55,990 nt of DNA from contig JAKLPV010000065.1 in NCBI GenBank assembly GCA_022013685.1, positions 1-55,990 of the forward strand, read 5' to 3'. Both the position numbers and the translations under genes were made by a program. How positions within the stretch are numbered: position 1 is the first letter of the stretch; every line of letters begins with the position of its first letter. This stretch comes from Anaerolineae bacterium. Lineage in GTDB: Bacteria > Chloroflexota > Anaerolineae > Anaerolineales > Villigracilaceae. A model generated the notes under the pieces. The model was not told where the DNA came from, did no database searches, and saw only the letters and a list, made by a program, of their open reading frames with translations. This document shows, piece by piece, positions 42,598 to 50,540 of this stretch.

Positions 42598-43250
42598 GGT
42601 ACTGTCCCGGTAAAGTCAAAAAAATATTTTCGCACAATCAATAAAGACTTTTTTTCAGGCAAGCTCAAACCGCAGTTTGAGCCATGGACGCAAACAAACA
42701 CCCATCTGTTGGGTAAGATATATCCATAGTAGTCAATTTTGAAGCCAAGTCAAGTTGTCAAAAGTACTAATTGTGAAAAAAGACACCGCATCTGGGTATA
42801 AAACCCTGGTATTTGTATGTAGGCTTTTGAAACCTGCCATTACCGGCATGAATTCAGGCTGCGATTTGGCTTCATCGTGTTGATTCTCCATCATTATTAT
42901 ACAAAAAGGTGGCCTTTGAAGCATGTAACCTGCAAAGGTCATCTTGCTTTTGGGTTCTCTTTTTGCCCAAAACCCTGGTGCATGATAAGAGAGTTTGCCT
43001 GGAAAAGCTAAAATAAAAAATCTGCCTTCAGGAGCAGGCAGATAGCAATTCCATTAGTGTTCTATATTTGTATTGTAGAAGAATTCAAGAGGAATTACAA
43101 GATACAAAACTACCTTTAAGCCGGTTATGAACGATACTTTTTTCCACAAAACGGAAAGCGTAGAATGCAAAGGGAATTAAGCTCTTTGTGAAGTGAAAGC
43201 TTTCCCAGTTTTTATTCCCTACACATTTGGTTTGCACAAAGGAGAAATAA
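42598..43250. other. Gene-free intergenic region
   Basis: This 653-bp region is AT-richer than its surroundings. Short frames in it (for example 42733-42942 on the minus strand) show no protein-like pattern or ribosome binding site. It holds a terminator-like hairpin at 43020-43043 and two copies of AAAACCCTGGT (near 42801 and 42970). The SARP promoter and the promoter of the hydrolase gene should lie here, but neither is clear. Confidence 0.55.
43011..43043 (-). terminator. Orphan minus-strand terminator-like hairpin
   Basis: ATCTGCCT (43020-43027) pairs with AGGCAGAT (43036-43043). On the minus strand the stem is followed by a T-rich run. No minus-strand gene lies directly upstream. Confidence 0.6.
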
Positions 43251-44180
43251 ATGGATACATCCCCGCACAAAAGCGATTTTGTGATTGTAAACGGTGTGCG
43301 TTTGCATTATTTGGACTGGGGCGGAAACGGAAACGTGCTGCTGTTCCTGGCCGGTATGGGTTGTAATGCGCATGTTTTTGACGAGTTTGCGCCGCGCTTT
43401 ACCGACAAATTCCATGTTATGGCTGTCACCCGCCGCGGACATGGCGAATCGGATCATCCTGAAACCGGTTACGATATCGAAACCCTGACGGAAGACCTGC
43501 GGCAATTTATGGATGTGCTCGGGATCGAGAAAGCCATTCTGGCCGGGCATTCCATGGCGCATATCGAGCTTTCTCATTTCTCTGCGCTATACCCGGAGCG
43601 AGTTTTAAAGCTTGTTTTCCTGGATGCTGCCTATAATCGCACGACCGACTCTTATAAAAACATGGTGGCAAAGAACCCCCTGCGCCAGATTCAGCCGCCC
43701 GACCAGGGTCGGGATTTTTATTCGGTGGAAGACTATTTTGCATCCGTTAAACGAAGCTATCCGGCCATGGCGCTGATTTGGGGTGAAGCAATCGAGGCGC
43801 AGGGCTGGCATGAAGTCACGCAAACCCCTGAAGGCAAAATTATCGACAAAATGACCGAGGCGATTGAAAAGGCCATCCGCAGCACGTTGACCAGCTATCA
43901 TCCTGAAGATGCCCAAATCAAGTGTCCAACACTCAGTGTTTTTGCCACTGCCAGTGGCCGCGACTACATCTCTGATGACTGGATGTCGGCTGAGCAAAAA
44001 GTGCAGGTTTTGGAATTCTTTGCAACGGTTAACAACGCCTGGGCCAGGGAAAATGTCGAACAATTCCAGCAAAATGTGCCCCAAGCGCAGGTGGTGGTCA
44101 TTCCGGATGGACACCATTACTGCTTTATCAGGCAAGACGCGCGTGTTTATAAAGCGATGAGAAAATTCTTAATTGGGTAA
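43251..44180 (+). CDS. Alpha/beta hydrolase
   Basis: A 309-residue alpha/beta-hydrolase fold protein. The oxyanion-hole region is LFLAGMGCNAHVF. The nucleophile elbow is LAGHSMAH with S101 (the usual final Gly is Ala). A C-terminal histidine lies in VIPDGHHYCFI. No signal peptide is present. It could be an esterase, haloperoxidase-like or epoxide hydrolase-like enzyme; the substrate is unknown. Its ribosome binding site AAGGAG precedes the ATG, and a strong terminator follows. Confidence 0.87.
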   Translation: MDTSPHKSDFVIVNGVRLHYLDWGGNGNVLLFLAGMGCNAHVFDEFAPRFTDKFHVMAVTRRGHGESDHPETGYDIETLTEDLRQFMDVLGIEKAILAGHSMAHIELSHFSALYPERVLKLVFLDAAYNRTTDSYKNMVAKNPLRQIQPPDQGRDFYSVEDYFASVKRSYPAMALIWGEAIEAQGWHEVTQTPEGKIIDKMTEAIEKAIRSTLTSYHPEDAQIKCPTLSVFATASGRDYISDDWMSAEQKVQVLEFFATVNNAWARENVEQFQQNVPQAQVVVIPDGHHYCFIRQDARVYKAMRKFLIG

Positions 44181-44186
44181 GTTGTG

Positions 44187-44228
44187 AAAAGACATCCGAG
44201 TTCTTATAGAACTCGGATGTCTTTTTTT
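44187..44228. terminator. Strong rho-independent terminator
   Basis: GACATCCGAGTTC (44191-44203) and GAACTCGGATGTC (44209-44221) pair perfectly around a 5-base loop, with A and T runs outside. It lies between the hydrolase (+) and UvrA (-) genes. Confidence 0.92.
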
Positions 44229-46785
44229 AGAGCATCTCCTTCAAACACTGGCCCGTGTACGATCTTTCCACTTTGGCGATCTGTTCGGGGGTGCCTTCGG
44301 CGAGCAGTTCGCCGCCCGCCAGGCCGCCTTCGGGGCCGAGATCGATGACCCAGTCGGCGGCGCGTACCAGGTCAAGGTTGTGTTCGACAACAACGACCGA
44401 GTTGCCCGCTTCTACCAGTCTTTGAAGCACGATCAACAGGCGGGCGGTGTCGGCCGGGTGCAGGCCGGTGGTCGGTTCATCGAGCAGGTAGAGGGTCTTG
44501 CCGGTGCCGCGCCGGCCAAGCTCTTTGGCGAGTTTGACACGTTGGGCCTCGCCGCCAGAGAGCGTCGTGGCGGGCTGCCCCAGCTGCAGGTAGCCCAGAC
44601 CGACATCCGTCATCACTTTCAGGCGCGATCTGGCAGCCGGGATGTCTTTGAAGAGTTCCAAGGCTTCTTCGACGGTCAGATTAAGCACTTGCGAGATGTC
44701 GTAGCCGCGATACTTGACGGAAAGGGTTTCGCGGGTGAAGCGCCGGCCATGACAGGCCGGGCAGCGCACTTCGACATCCGGCATGAAGTGCATTTTGACG
44801 GTCAGCGTCCCGGCCCCCTCGCAGCGCTCACAGCGCCCGCCGGGGACGTTGAACGAGAAGTGCCGGGCGGTCAGTTTGCGCGTTCTGGCTTCGGGCTGGG
44901 CGGCAAAGGCCTCGCGGATGGGGGTGAAGGTGTCAGAGTAGGTTGCGGCGTTCGAGCGCGGGATGCGCCCAATGTGGGCCTGGTCGATGGTGATGACTTT
45001 GTCGAGGCGCTCGAAGCCGTCGATGGAGTCATGCTCGCCGGGCTGGTTGTAGGGCGAATTGCCAATTCGCCCCACGCCGAAGCGAGCGTGGGCGGCAGCG
45101 TCGAGGATGTCGAAAATCAGCGAGGATTTGCCGGAGCCGGAAACCCCCGTCACCGCCACCAGAACCCCGAGCGGGATGCGCACCGTCAGGTTTTTCAGGT
45201 TGTACTGGCGCGCACCGTGAATCTGTAGGGCGAATTGCCAATTCGCCCCACGGCAGTCCGAACCGCTCAGGGGCGAAACTGTCCGTTTACCGGCCAGAAA
45301 GGCTCCGGTGAGAGAGTTTTCCGCCGCAGCCACCTCGGCCGGTGTGCCAGCGGCGACAATTTGCCCGCCGTGTTTCCCGGCTCCCGGGCCGACATCCACC
45401 AGATAATCGGCGGCGCGGATCATTTCCAGGTCGTGTTCGACCACCAAAACCGTGTTGCCCAGGTCGCGCAGGCGGCGCAGAACGGTGATCAGGCGCTGGG
45501 TGTCGCGCTGGTGCAGGCCAATCGTCGGCTCGTCGAGCACGTACAACACGCCGGTCAGGCCGGAGCCGAGCAAGGACGAGAGTCGCAGGCGCTGGGCCTC
45601 GCCCGCCGAAAGGGTCGGCGAAGCGCGTTCCATGCTCAGGTAGCCCGCGCCGACCTCGATCAGGCGGCCAATGCGGTCGTGTAGGTCATCCAGGATCGGT
45701 TCGGCGATCAGGGCTTCATCCTCTGTGAACTGGAGACTATCCAGCCAGTCGCGCAGGTCGTTGAGCGGCAGGTGCGCCAGGCTGATGATGGTGCGCCCTC
45801 CTGAGCTTGCCGAAGGGACGGTCACGGCGCGGCTTTCGGGGCGCAGGCGCGCGCCCTGGCAATCGGGACAGGTCTGGGAGGCGAAGTACTGCTCCAGCTT
45901 TTCGAGATAGGCGGCGTTGGTGGCGTGCTCATCGTAACGGCGCAGCAGGTTGGTGGCAACGCCCTCGAAGCGGCCCTGGGCGTTGGTAACAGGCGGCTTT
46001 TTGCCGGGGAAGTGCCGGCCAAGCTGCGGACTGTCGCTGCCGTAGAGCAGCAGATCGCGCTCAACCTGGCTGTATAACCGGATGGGTTTGGCCGGGTCGA
46101 AGCTGAAGCCGTAAAAGTCGCCGCTGCTTTGCAGGATCTTGCTGTAATAATTGATGTGGAACTCATCCCAGCCGGGCAGGCCGCCCTCGAGGATGTTCTT
46201 GCTTTCGTCGAGCAGGCGGCTGAGCAGCACCTGGCGCACCACCCCCAGGCCGGTGCAGGTCGGGCAGGCTCCGTCGGGTTTGTTGAAGGAGAAGTTCGCC
46301 ATGCCCATTTCGGGGATGGGCGCGCCGCAGTGCGGACAGGGGAAGCTCTCACTGCTTGATTCGTCAGAATCGTCGTGCCAGTCTTCGGCGATGGCTTGCG
46401 AGGTGAGCGGCGGCACATCCTGCCCGCATTTCGGGCAGGGACGATGCCCGAGCCGGGCAAACAGCACCCGCAGGTAGGTGAAGACTTCGGTCACGGTGCC
46501 GACGGTCGAGCGCGGGCTGTGGTTGGTCAGGTGCTGGTCGATGCTGATGGTTGGCGACAGGCCGACGATTGAATCGACGGGTGGTTTGCTCAACCCGTCG
46601 CCGACAAAGCCGAGCGACTCAAGATACTGGCGCTGGCCTTCCTTGTTCAGGATGTCAAAAGCCAGGGTCGATTTGCCCGAACCCGAGATGCCGGTGAAGA
46701 CGACCAGCTTGTTCTTGGGGATCTCCAGGCTGACGTTCTTCAGGTTGTGCAGGCGGGCGTTGCGGATGGTGATGGTGGAATTCAT
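44227..46785 (-). CDS. Class II UvrA (UvrA2-like) excinuclease-related ATPase
   Basis: An 852-residue DNA-binding ABC ATPase of the UvrA family. The first Walker A is GISGSGKST (32-40), with zinc-type cysteines CPKCG, CPHCG and CPTC following. The first signature is LSAGEAQRLRLSSLLG, with VLDEPTIGLHQRD. The second half has GVSGSGKSS, the zinc module CERCEGAGT...CPACHGRRF, the signature LSGGEAQRVKLAKELG and LLDEPTTGLHPAD. It is about 90 residues shorter than canonical UvrA. The region after residue 120 is compact, as in class II proteins that lack the UvrB-binding domain and are linked to tolerance of DNA-binding drugs. Two identical palindromic repeats lie in the coding sequence. Confidence 0.9.
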   Translation of the reverse strand: MNSTITIRNARLHNLKNVSLEIPKNKLVVFTGISGSGKSTLAFDILNKEGQRQYLESLGFVGDGLSKPPVDSIVGLSPTISIDQHLTNHSPRSTVGTVTEVFTYLRVLFARLGHRPCPKCGQDVPPLTSQAIAEDWHDDSDESSSESFPCPHCGAPIPEMGMANFSFNKPDGACPTCTGLGVVRQVLLSRLLDESKNILEGGLPGWDEFHINYYSKILQSSGDFYGFSFDPAKPIRLYSQVERDLLLYGSDSPQLGRHFPGKKPPVTNAQGRFEGVATNLLRRYDEHATNAAYLEKLEQYFASQTCPDCQGARLRPESRAVTVPSASSGGRTIISLAHLPLNDLRDWLDSLQFTEDEALIAEPILDDLHDRIGRLIEVGAGYLSMERASPTLSAGEAQRLRLSSLLGSGLTGVLYVLDEPTIGLHQRDTQRLITVLRRLRDLGNTVLVVEHDLEMIRAADYLVDVGPGAGKHGGQIVAAGTPAEVAAAENSLTGAFLAGKRTVSPLSGSDCRGANWQFALQIHGARQYNLKNLTVRIPLGVLVAVTGVSGSGKSSLIFDILDAAAHARFGVGRIGNSPYNQPGEHDSIDGFERLDKVITIDQAHIGRIPRSNAATYSDTFTPIREAFAAQPEARTRKLTARHFSFNVPGGRCERCEGAGTLTVKMHFMPDVEVRCPACHGRRFTRETLSVKYRGYDISQVLNLTVEEALELFKDIPAARSRLKVMTDVGLGYLQLGQPATTLSGGEAQRVKLAKELGRRGTGKTLYLLDEPTTGLHPADTARLLIVLQRLVEAGNSVVVVEHNLDLVRAADWVIDLGPEGGLAGGELLAEGTPEQIAKVERSYTGQCLKEML
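45048..45076. repeat. Palindromic repeat, copy 1, inside uvrA2
   Basis: A 29-bp element identical to 45224-45252. Its core has the 10-base arms GGGCGAATTG and CAATTCGCCC around one base. It is in frame and encodes part of RIGNSPYNQ near residue 571-578 of the UvrA-like protein. Confidence 0.85.
45224..45252. repeat. Palindromic repeat, copy 2, inside uvrA2
   Basis: The second copy of the 29-bp element, 176 bp from the first. It is in a different codon phase and strand relation to the frame, encoding RGANWQFAL near residue 511-520. Confidence 0.85.
45796..45817. repeat. REP-type palindrome inside uvrA2
   Basis: A degenerate copy (CCTGAGCTTGCCGAAGGG core) of the element at 17233-17251. It encodes PSASSGG near residue 325, between the zinc and signature regions. 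Confidence 0.55.
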
Positions 46786-47031
46786 GGATTCTCCTGGGAA
46801 TGGAATGGGGTCTTTCTATTCCATTGTAGAACCCTGGTGTGCAATGGGAGAGTTAGGACGTTCTTAAAGCAATGACGCGTACTGTGTGGAGATTGCAACG
46901 CTACGAAAAGGTGGGCTTACAAAGACATTCCTTATTCTATTCTGAGAAAGCCATTTTTGCTACGTCACTGCCAAATTCTCGTATAATCTCATACAGTCAA
47001 GACCAGACCCCACAAGAAGGGAATCGCCTCC

Positions 47032-48324
47032 ATGACCAACAGCCTGCCCGCCTGGCAGCCCCCGCCCGATTTTGCCCCGCTCGAATCCGCTTTGGCGGGT
47101 ATTTCTGTTTTCGCGCCGCGCCCCAAGGATGTTCAGATCGAAGCGCCGCAGACTTTCCAATGTCCGCAGTGCGGCGCGTCCACCAGGTTCGAGGTGGCGG
47201 CTGGCGGCGTGGCCTGCGAACACTGCGGTTACACGGCAGCGCCCAAAGCCCAAACCGTCGGCTTGCAGGCCGGGGTGATGGAATTTACCCTAGAAACACT
47301 CAGCAAAGCCGGGATGGGTTGGGGTGTGGCGCGCAAGGAAATGCACTGCAACTCCTGCGGGGCCGATATGGCCATTGCCGAAAACGCCTTGAGCGCCACC
47401 TGTCCCTTCTGCGCATCCAACCGCGTCAACCTGCGCGAAGCGCCAGACGATCAACTGCGTCCGCGCTTCCTGATCCCCTTCAAGATCGAACCGCAGGCCA
47501 CCCGCGCCCTGGCCCAAAGCTGGCTGGGCAAGGGCTGGTATCACCCCGACGAACTCGGCGCTTCGGCAATGGTGGATCACTTCACTGGCATTTACCTGCC
47601 CTTTTGGACCTTCAGCGCCAGGATCGTCTCAGACTGGAAAGCCGAGGTCGGCTACGAGGAACAGGAAAGCTATTACGACAGCGAAGACAAAAGCTGGAAA
47701 ACCCGCACCGTGGTTCGTTGGAAATGGGAAACAGGCCGGGTCAATCTCAACATGACCGATTTGCTGGTCTGCGGCAGTTCGCGCGTTAGCCAGTTGCTGG
47801 TCAAGCGGCTGGAACCCTTCCAACTGAAAGACCTGGTCAGCTACGCGCCCGATTTCCTGGCCGGCTGGCAGGCCCAAACCTACGACTGCACCCTACCCAA
47901 GGCCTGGGACCAGGGCAAAGCCGAGATGCGCGAGCGCGCCAAAAACGCCTGTCACAGCGACACTGGCTCCTCCCACGTCCGCAATTTCAGCATGACCTCC
48001 GATTTTGACGATGAAACCTGGCGTTATGTGCTCCTGCCGGTGTATATCGCCGCCTACAAGTTTGAAAGCAAAGTCTTCCAGGTGATGGTCAACGGGCAAA
48101 CCGGCGCAATTGCCGGGCAAAAACCGGTCGCCTGGTGGAAAATCTGGCTGGCAGCGGCGCTCATGCTCTCCCCCGGCCTGTGCCTGGGCCTGATCAGCCT
48201 GCCGCTTTTGCTGGTCGGCGGGATCGGGATTGTGCCGCTCATACTTGGTTTAATTTTCTTTATCGCCGGGCTGGCCGGCGCCTTTATCCTGTACCAGAAA
48301 GCGCTTGCTTCGGAGGCCGTCTGA
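47032..48324 (+). CDS. Zinc-ribbon membrane protein
   Basis: A 430-residue protein. It begins with a Pro/Ala-rich region, then two zinc ribbons: CPQCGASTRF...CEHCGYTA (near 44-65) and CNSCGADMAI...CPFCASNRV (near 106-126). A globular middle part has repeated Trp/Tyr-rich strands (GIYLPFWTFSARIVSDWKAE). Two membrane segments lie at the end (WKIWLAAALMLSPGLCLGLI; VPLILGLIFFIAGLAGAFIL). Such TFIIB-like zinc-ribbon membrane proteins are common in bacteria but uncharacterised. It is co-oriented with a paralogue that starts on its stop codon. Confidence 0.82.
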   Translation: MTNSLPAWQPPPDFAPLESALAGISVFAPRPKDVQIEAPQTFQCPQCGASTRFEVAAGGVACEHCGYTAAPKAQTVGLQAGVMEFTLETLSKAGMGWGVARKEMHCNSCGADMAIAENALSATCPFCASNRVNLREAPDDQLRPRFLIPFKIEPQATRALAQSWLGKGWYHPDELGASAMVDHFTGIYLPFWTFSARIVSDWKAEVGYEEQESYYDSEDKSWKTRTVVRWKWETGRVNLNMTDLLVCGSSRVSQLLVKRLEPFQLKDLVSYAPDFLAGWQAQTYDCTLPKAWDQGKAEMRERAKNACHSDTGSSHVRNFSMTSDFDDETWRYVLLPVYIAAYKFESKVFQVMVNGQTGAIAGQKPVAWWKIWLAAALMLSPGLCLGLISLPLLLVGGIGIVPLILGLIFFIAGLAGAFILYQKALASEAV

Positions 48325-49426
48325 TGAATACGCCCACTCTGCCCCAATCGCAGGTGTTTGAAGCAGCGGACTCCCCCTGGGGTGGTTCGCTACAACCGGC
48401 AGGCTGCCCGGCCTGTCAGCGGGTTTACCTGGTTGAAGCTATTCGGATGGAACAAACCTGTCCCGGTTGCGTAAAAGGCAAACTCCAGGCCCAGCCTGCC
48501 CTGCTGCGCCCCGAAGCGCCCGAACTGCTGGCCCCGTTTCGTTATCCGCTCAGCAGCCTGCGGCCCGCGCTGGAGAAATTCGTCAACGAAGTCTGGCTGC
48601 GCTCCGAAGATTTCGACACCGACAAGCTGCTCCAACGCGCCGCGCCGGTTTACTGGCCGATGTGGCTGGTGGATGGCGACATAGCCGGTCACTGGCAGGC
48701 CGAAACCGGGTTCGATTACCAGGTCAAAAGCTCGCAAGAATCCTACGGGGACCAGGGCTGGAAAACCCGCGAGGTGGTCGAGACGCGTATCCGCTGGGAG
48801 CCGCGCGCCGGTCAAATTAGGCGCCATTATGACAACCTCGTCACCCCGGCCTTGCGCGAACAAAAACGCCTGCTCAAGCTGGCGGGGAATTACCAGCGCG
48901 AACAGGCCATGGCCTACCAGCCGGAACAGGTAAGGGAGCGGTTTTGCGCACCCCCGACCTGCCTCCTGAAAACGCCTGGCCGCTGGCACAGGTTCAACTG
49001 GACGAAGCCGCCGCCGCAGAATGTCAGCAGGCCGCCGGGGCGCAGCACATCCGCAATTTTGGCCTGCGCGCCGATTACGAATCCCTGCACTGGACGCAAC
49101 TGCTCCTGCCGCTCTACGTGACCTGGTACACCGATGACGACGGCAACCCCCGGATGTTGTACATCAACGGTCAGAGCGGTGTTATTGGCGGCGCGCGCCT
49201 GGCCTCGCAGAAAAAAGGCTGGCAGGCGGCGGGGGTGGTGCTGATAGTCGCGGCAGTGATTTTCCTGATTGCCCTGGGTTTGGCCGGGGTTGGCATACTC
49301 TTCCCGCCCGGCATGGTTCTCGCCGGTCTGGCCGGAATCGCCGCCATGGTTGTTGCCTGCGGCGCAATCATCCCGGCGGCCTGGCCCTGGCAGTGGAATC
49401 GGGGGCAGTTGGAAGAACAGGTCTGA
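48324..49426 (+). pseudogene. Zinc-ribbon membrane protein paralogue, frameshifted
   Basis: Homologous to the preceding gene: zinc ribbon CPACQRVYL...CPGCVKGK, then YWPMWLVDGDIAGHWQAETG and, in another frame, HIRNFGLRADYESLHWTQLL. Two C-terminal membrane segments follow. The ATG at 48324 shares a base with the upstream stop. The frame breaks near 48940 at GCGGTTTTGCGC: one extra T would join the parts as ...RFLRTPDLPPENAW... The downstream frame runs intact to 49426. The cause may be a sequencing indel, a genuine mutation or slippage on T4. If corrected it is about 367 residues. Confidence 0.82.
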
Positions 49427-49444
49427 GTCACAACCGGTCAAAAA

Positions 49445-49485
49445 GCAGAGAGCGCAAAGAAAAAACTTTGCGCTCTCTGCTTTTT
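49445..49485. terminator. Bidirectional rho-independent terminator
   Basis: GCAGAGAGCGCAAAG (49445-49459) pairs perfectly with CTTTGCGCTCTCTGC (49466-49480), followed by T5. It lies between the convergent zinc-ribbon (+) and MerR (-) genes. Confidence 0.92.
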
Positions 49486-49488
49486 ATT

Positions 49489-50262
49489 TTATAGATTTCG
49501 CGCCCCAATGACCCCTTCGATCATCGCAATAATCGCCTGCGCTTTTTGGGCTTCGTTCCCCAGCGTGGAGAGCCACCTGTCGGAGGCCATGTAGACATCC
49601 TCGTCGGGCTGCGGGGTATCGAGCGCCTGGCGCAAATCGACGCTTTCGCCGCGGTCAAGGCGGGTCAACATGCGCAGGATCGCCATCAGGCTGTAACCGG
49701 AACGCACCAACATGCGGATAACGCGCAGGCGGCTGATCTCGGCGGGACCGTAAAGCCGGTAGCCGTTTTCGGGCAGGCGCGGCACTTCCAGCAAACCGTT
49801 GCGCTCCCAGTTGCGCAGGATGTCGTTGCTTAGCCCCAAAAGTTTGGCCGCTTCGCCGATCCGCAGGAGCTTCCCGGTCGCCTCGGCGGATGTCCCCTGC
49901 GCCCAACGCTCGAGCAGGGACGCGGCCGCATCGGCCTGGGCCTTTTCGGAGTGGATCAGCGCCAGGTGCTTGTAGGCTTTTTCGAGCGCCCCGCCCCAAT
50001 CGTCAGCCACCGCATACTGGATGATCTCCCAGCCCGAATGGCGGATCGAGCGCCCCGGATATTCCGCGCCATAGATCAGGCGCGCCAGGCGCAGGCAGTC
50101 GAGGTGTTTTTGGGTGAAGCGCCGGTAACCGGCCGGACTGCGCTCGACAGGCGGAATCAGTCCCCAGTCCACGTAGCGGCGGACGGTGTTGGGGTGAATG
50201 CCCACAGCTTTGGCCAGGTCGGAAGTACGCAAGAAGGTTTGCATTTTATATTCCCAGGTCAT
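49489..50262 (-). CDS. MerR-type regulator with two helix-turn-helix domains
   Basis: About 257 residues from the ATG at 50262; ATG 50244 is also possible, and a TTG at 50283 less so. It has two MerR DNA-binding domains in tandem. The first is RTSDLAKAVGIHPNTVRRYV with YRRFTQKHLDCLRLA. The second, about 120 residues later, is RIGEAAKLLGLSNDILRNWE with YRLYGPAEISRLRVIRML. No effector domain such as a cysteine metal site is visible. It is divergent from the VWA-FHA gene (278 bp apart), so it may control the WXG100 locus, itself or both. Confidence 0.85.
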   Translation of the reverse strand: MTWEYKMQTFLRTSDLAKAVGIHPNTVRRYVDWGLIPPVERSPAGYRRFTQKHLDCLRLARLIYGAEYPGRSIRHSGWEIIQYAVADDWGGALEKAYKHLALIHSEKAQADAAASLLERWAQGTSAEATGKLLRIGEAAKLLGLSNDILRNWERNGLLEVPRLPENGYRLYGPAEISRLRVIRMLVRSGYSLMAILRMLTRLDRGESVDLRQALDTPQPDEDVYMASDRWLSTLGNEAQKAQAIIAMIEGVIGARNL

Positions 50263-50540
50263 TATTTTACCGCCCCGCAGCAATTCATGGGCAAGCCTGC
50301 CAAAGTGAAACCCATCTCGAAATCCGGGATGAGGCGGGGAAAATCGTCATCTGCCAGGGCATGGCCGTTAACATTGGCTTAAAAGTTCCGAATTGATACC
50401 AAACGGCTATTGAAAGTTGACTCATAAGGTTGTATATTGTTATTGCACTATTTGGATAGTTAGTGTCTGAATAAATAGCTCATTTGTTTGATAAACATAA
50501 AACGCGCTCCTGACTCATTTAGGTTGTTGAGGAAAACGGG

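Noticed and set aside
42733..42942. 69-residue minus-strand frame before the SARP gene
   Set aside because: It has no ribosome binding site, no protein-like pattern and an AT-rich intergenic composition.
48900..48960. Programmed -1 frameshift in the zinc-ribbon paralogue
   Set aside because: The T4 run is not a canonical slippery heptamer, and no stimulatory structure was recognised. An indel is more likely.
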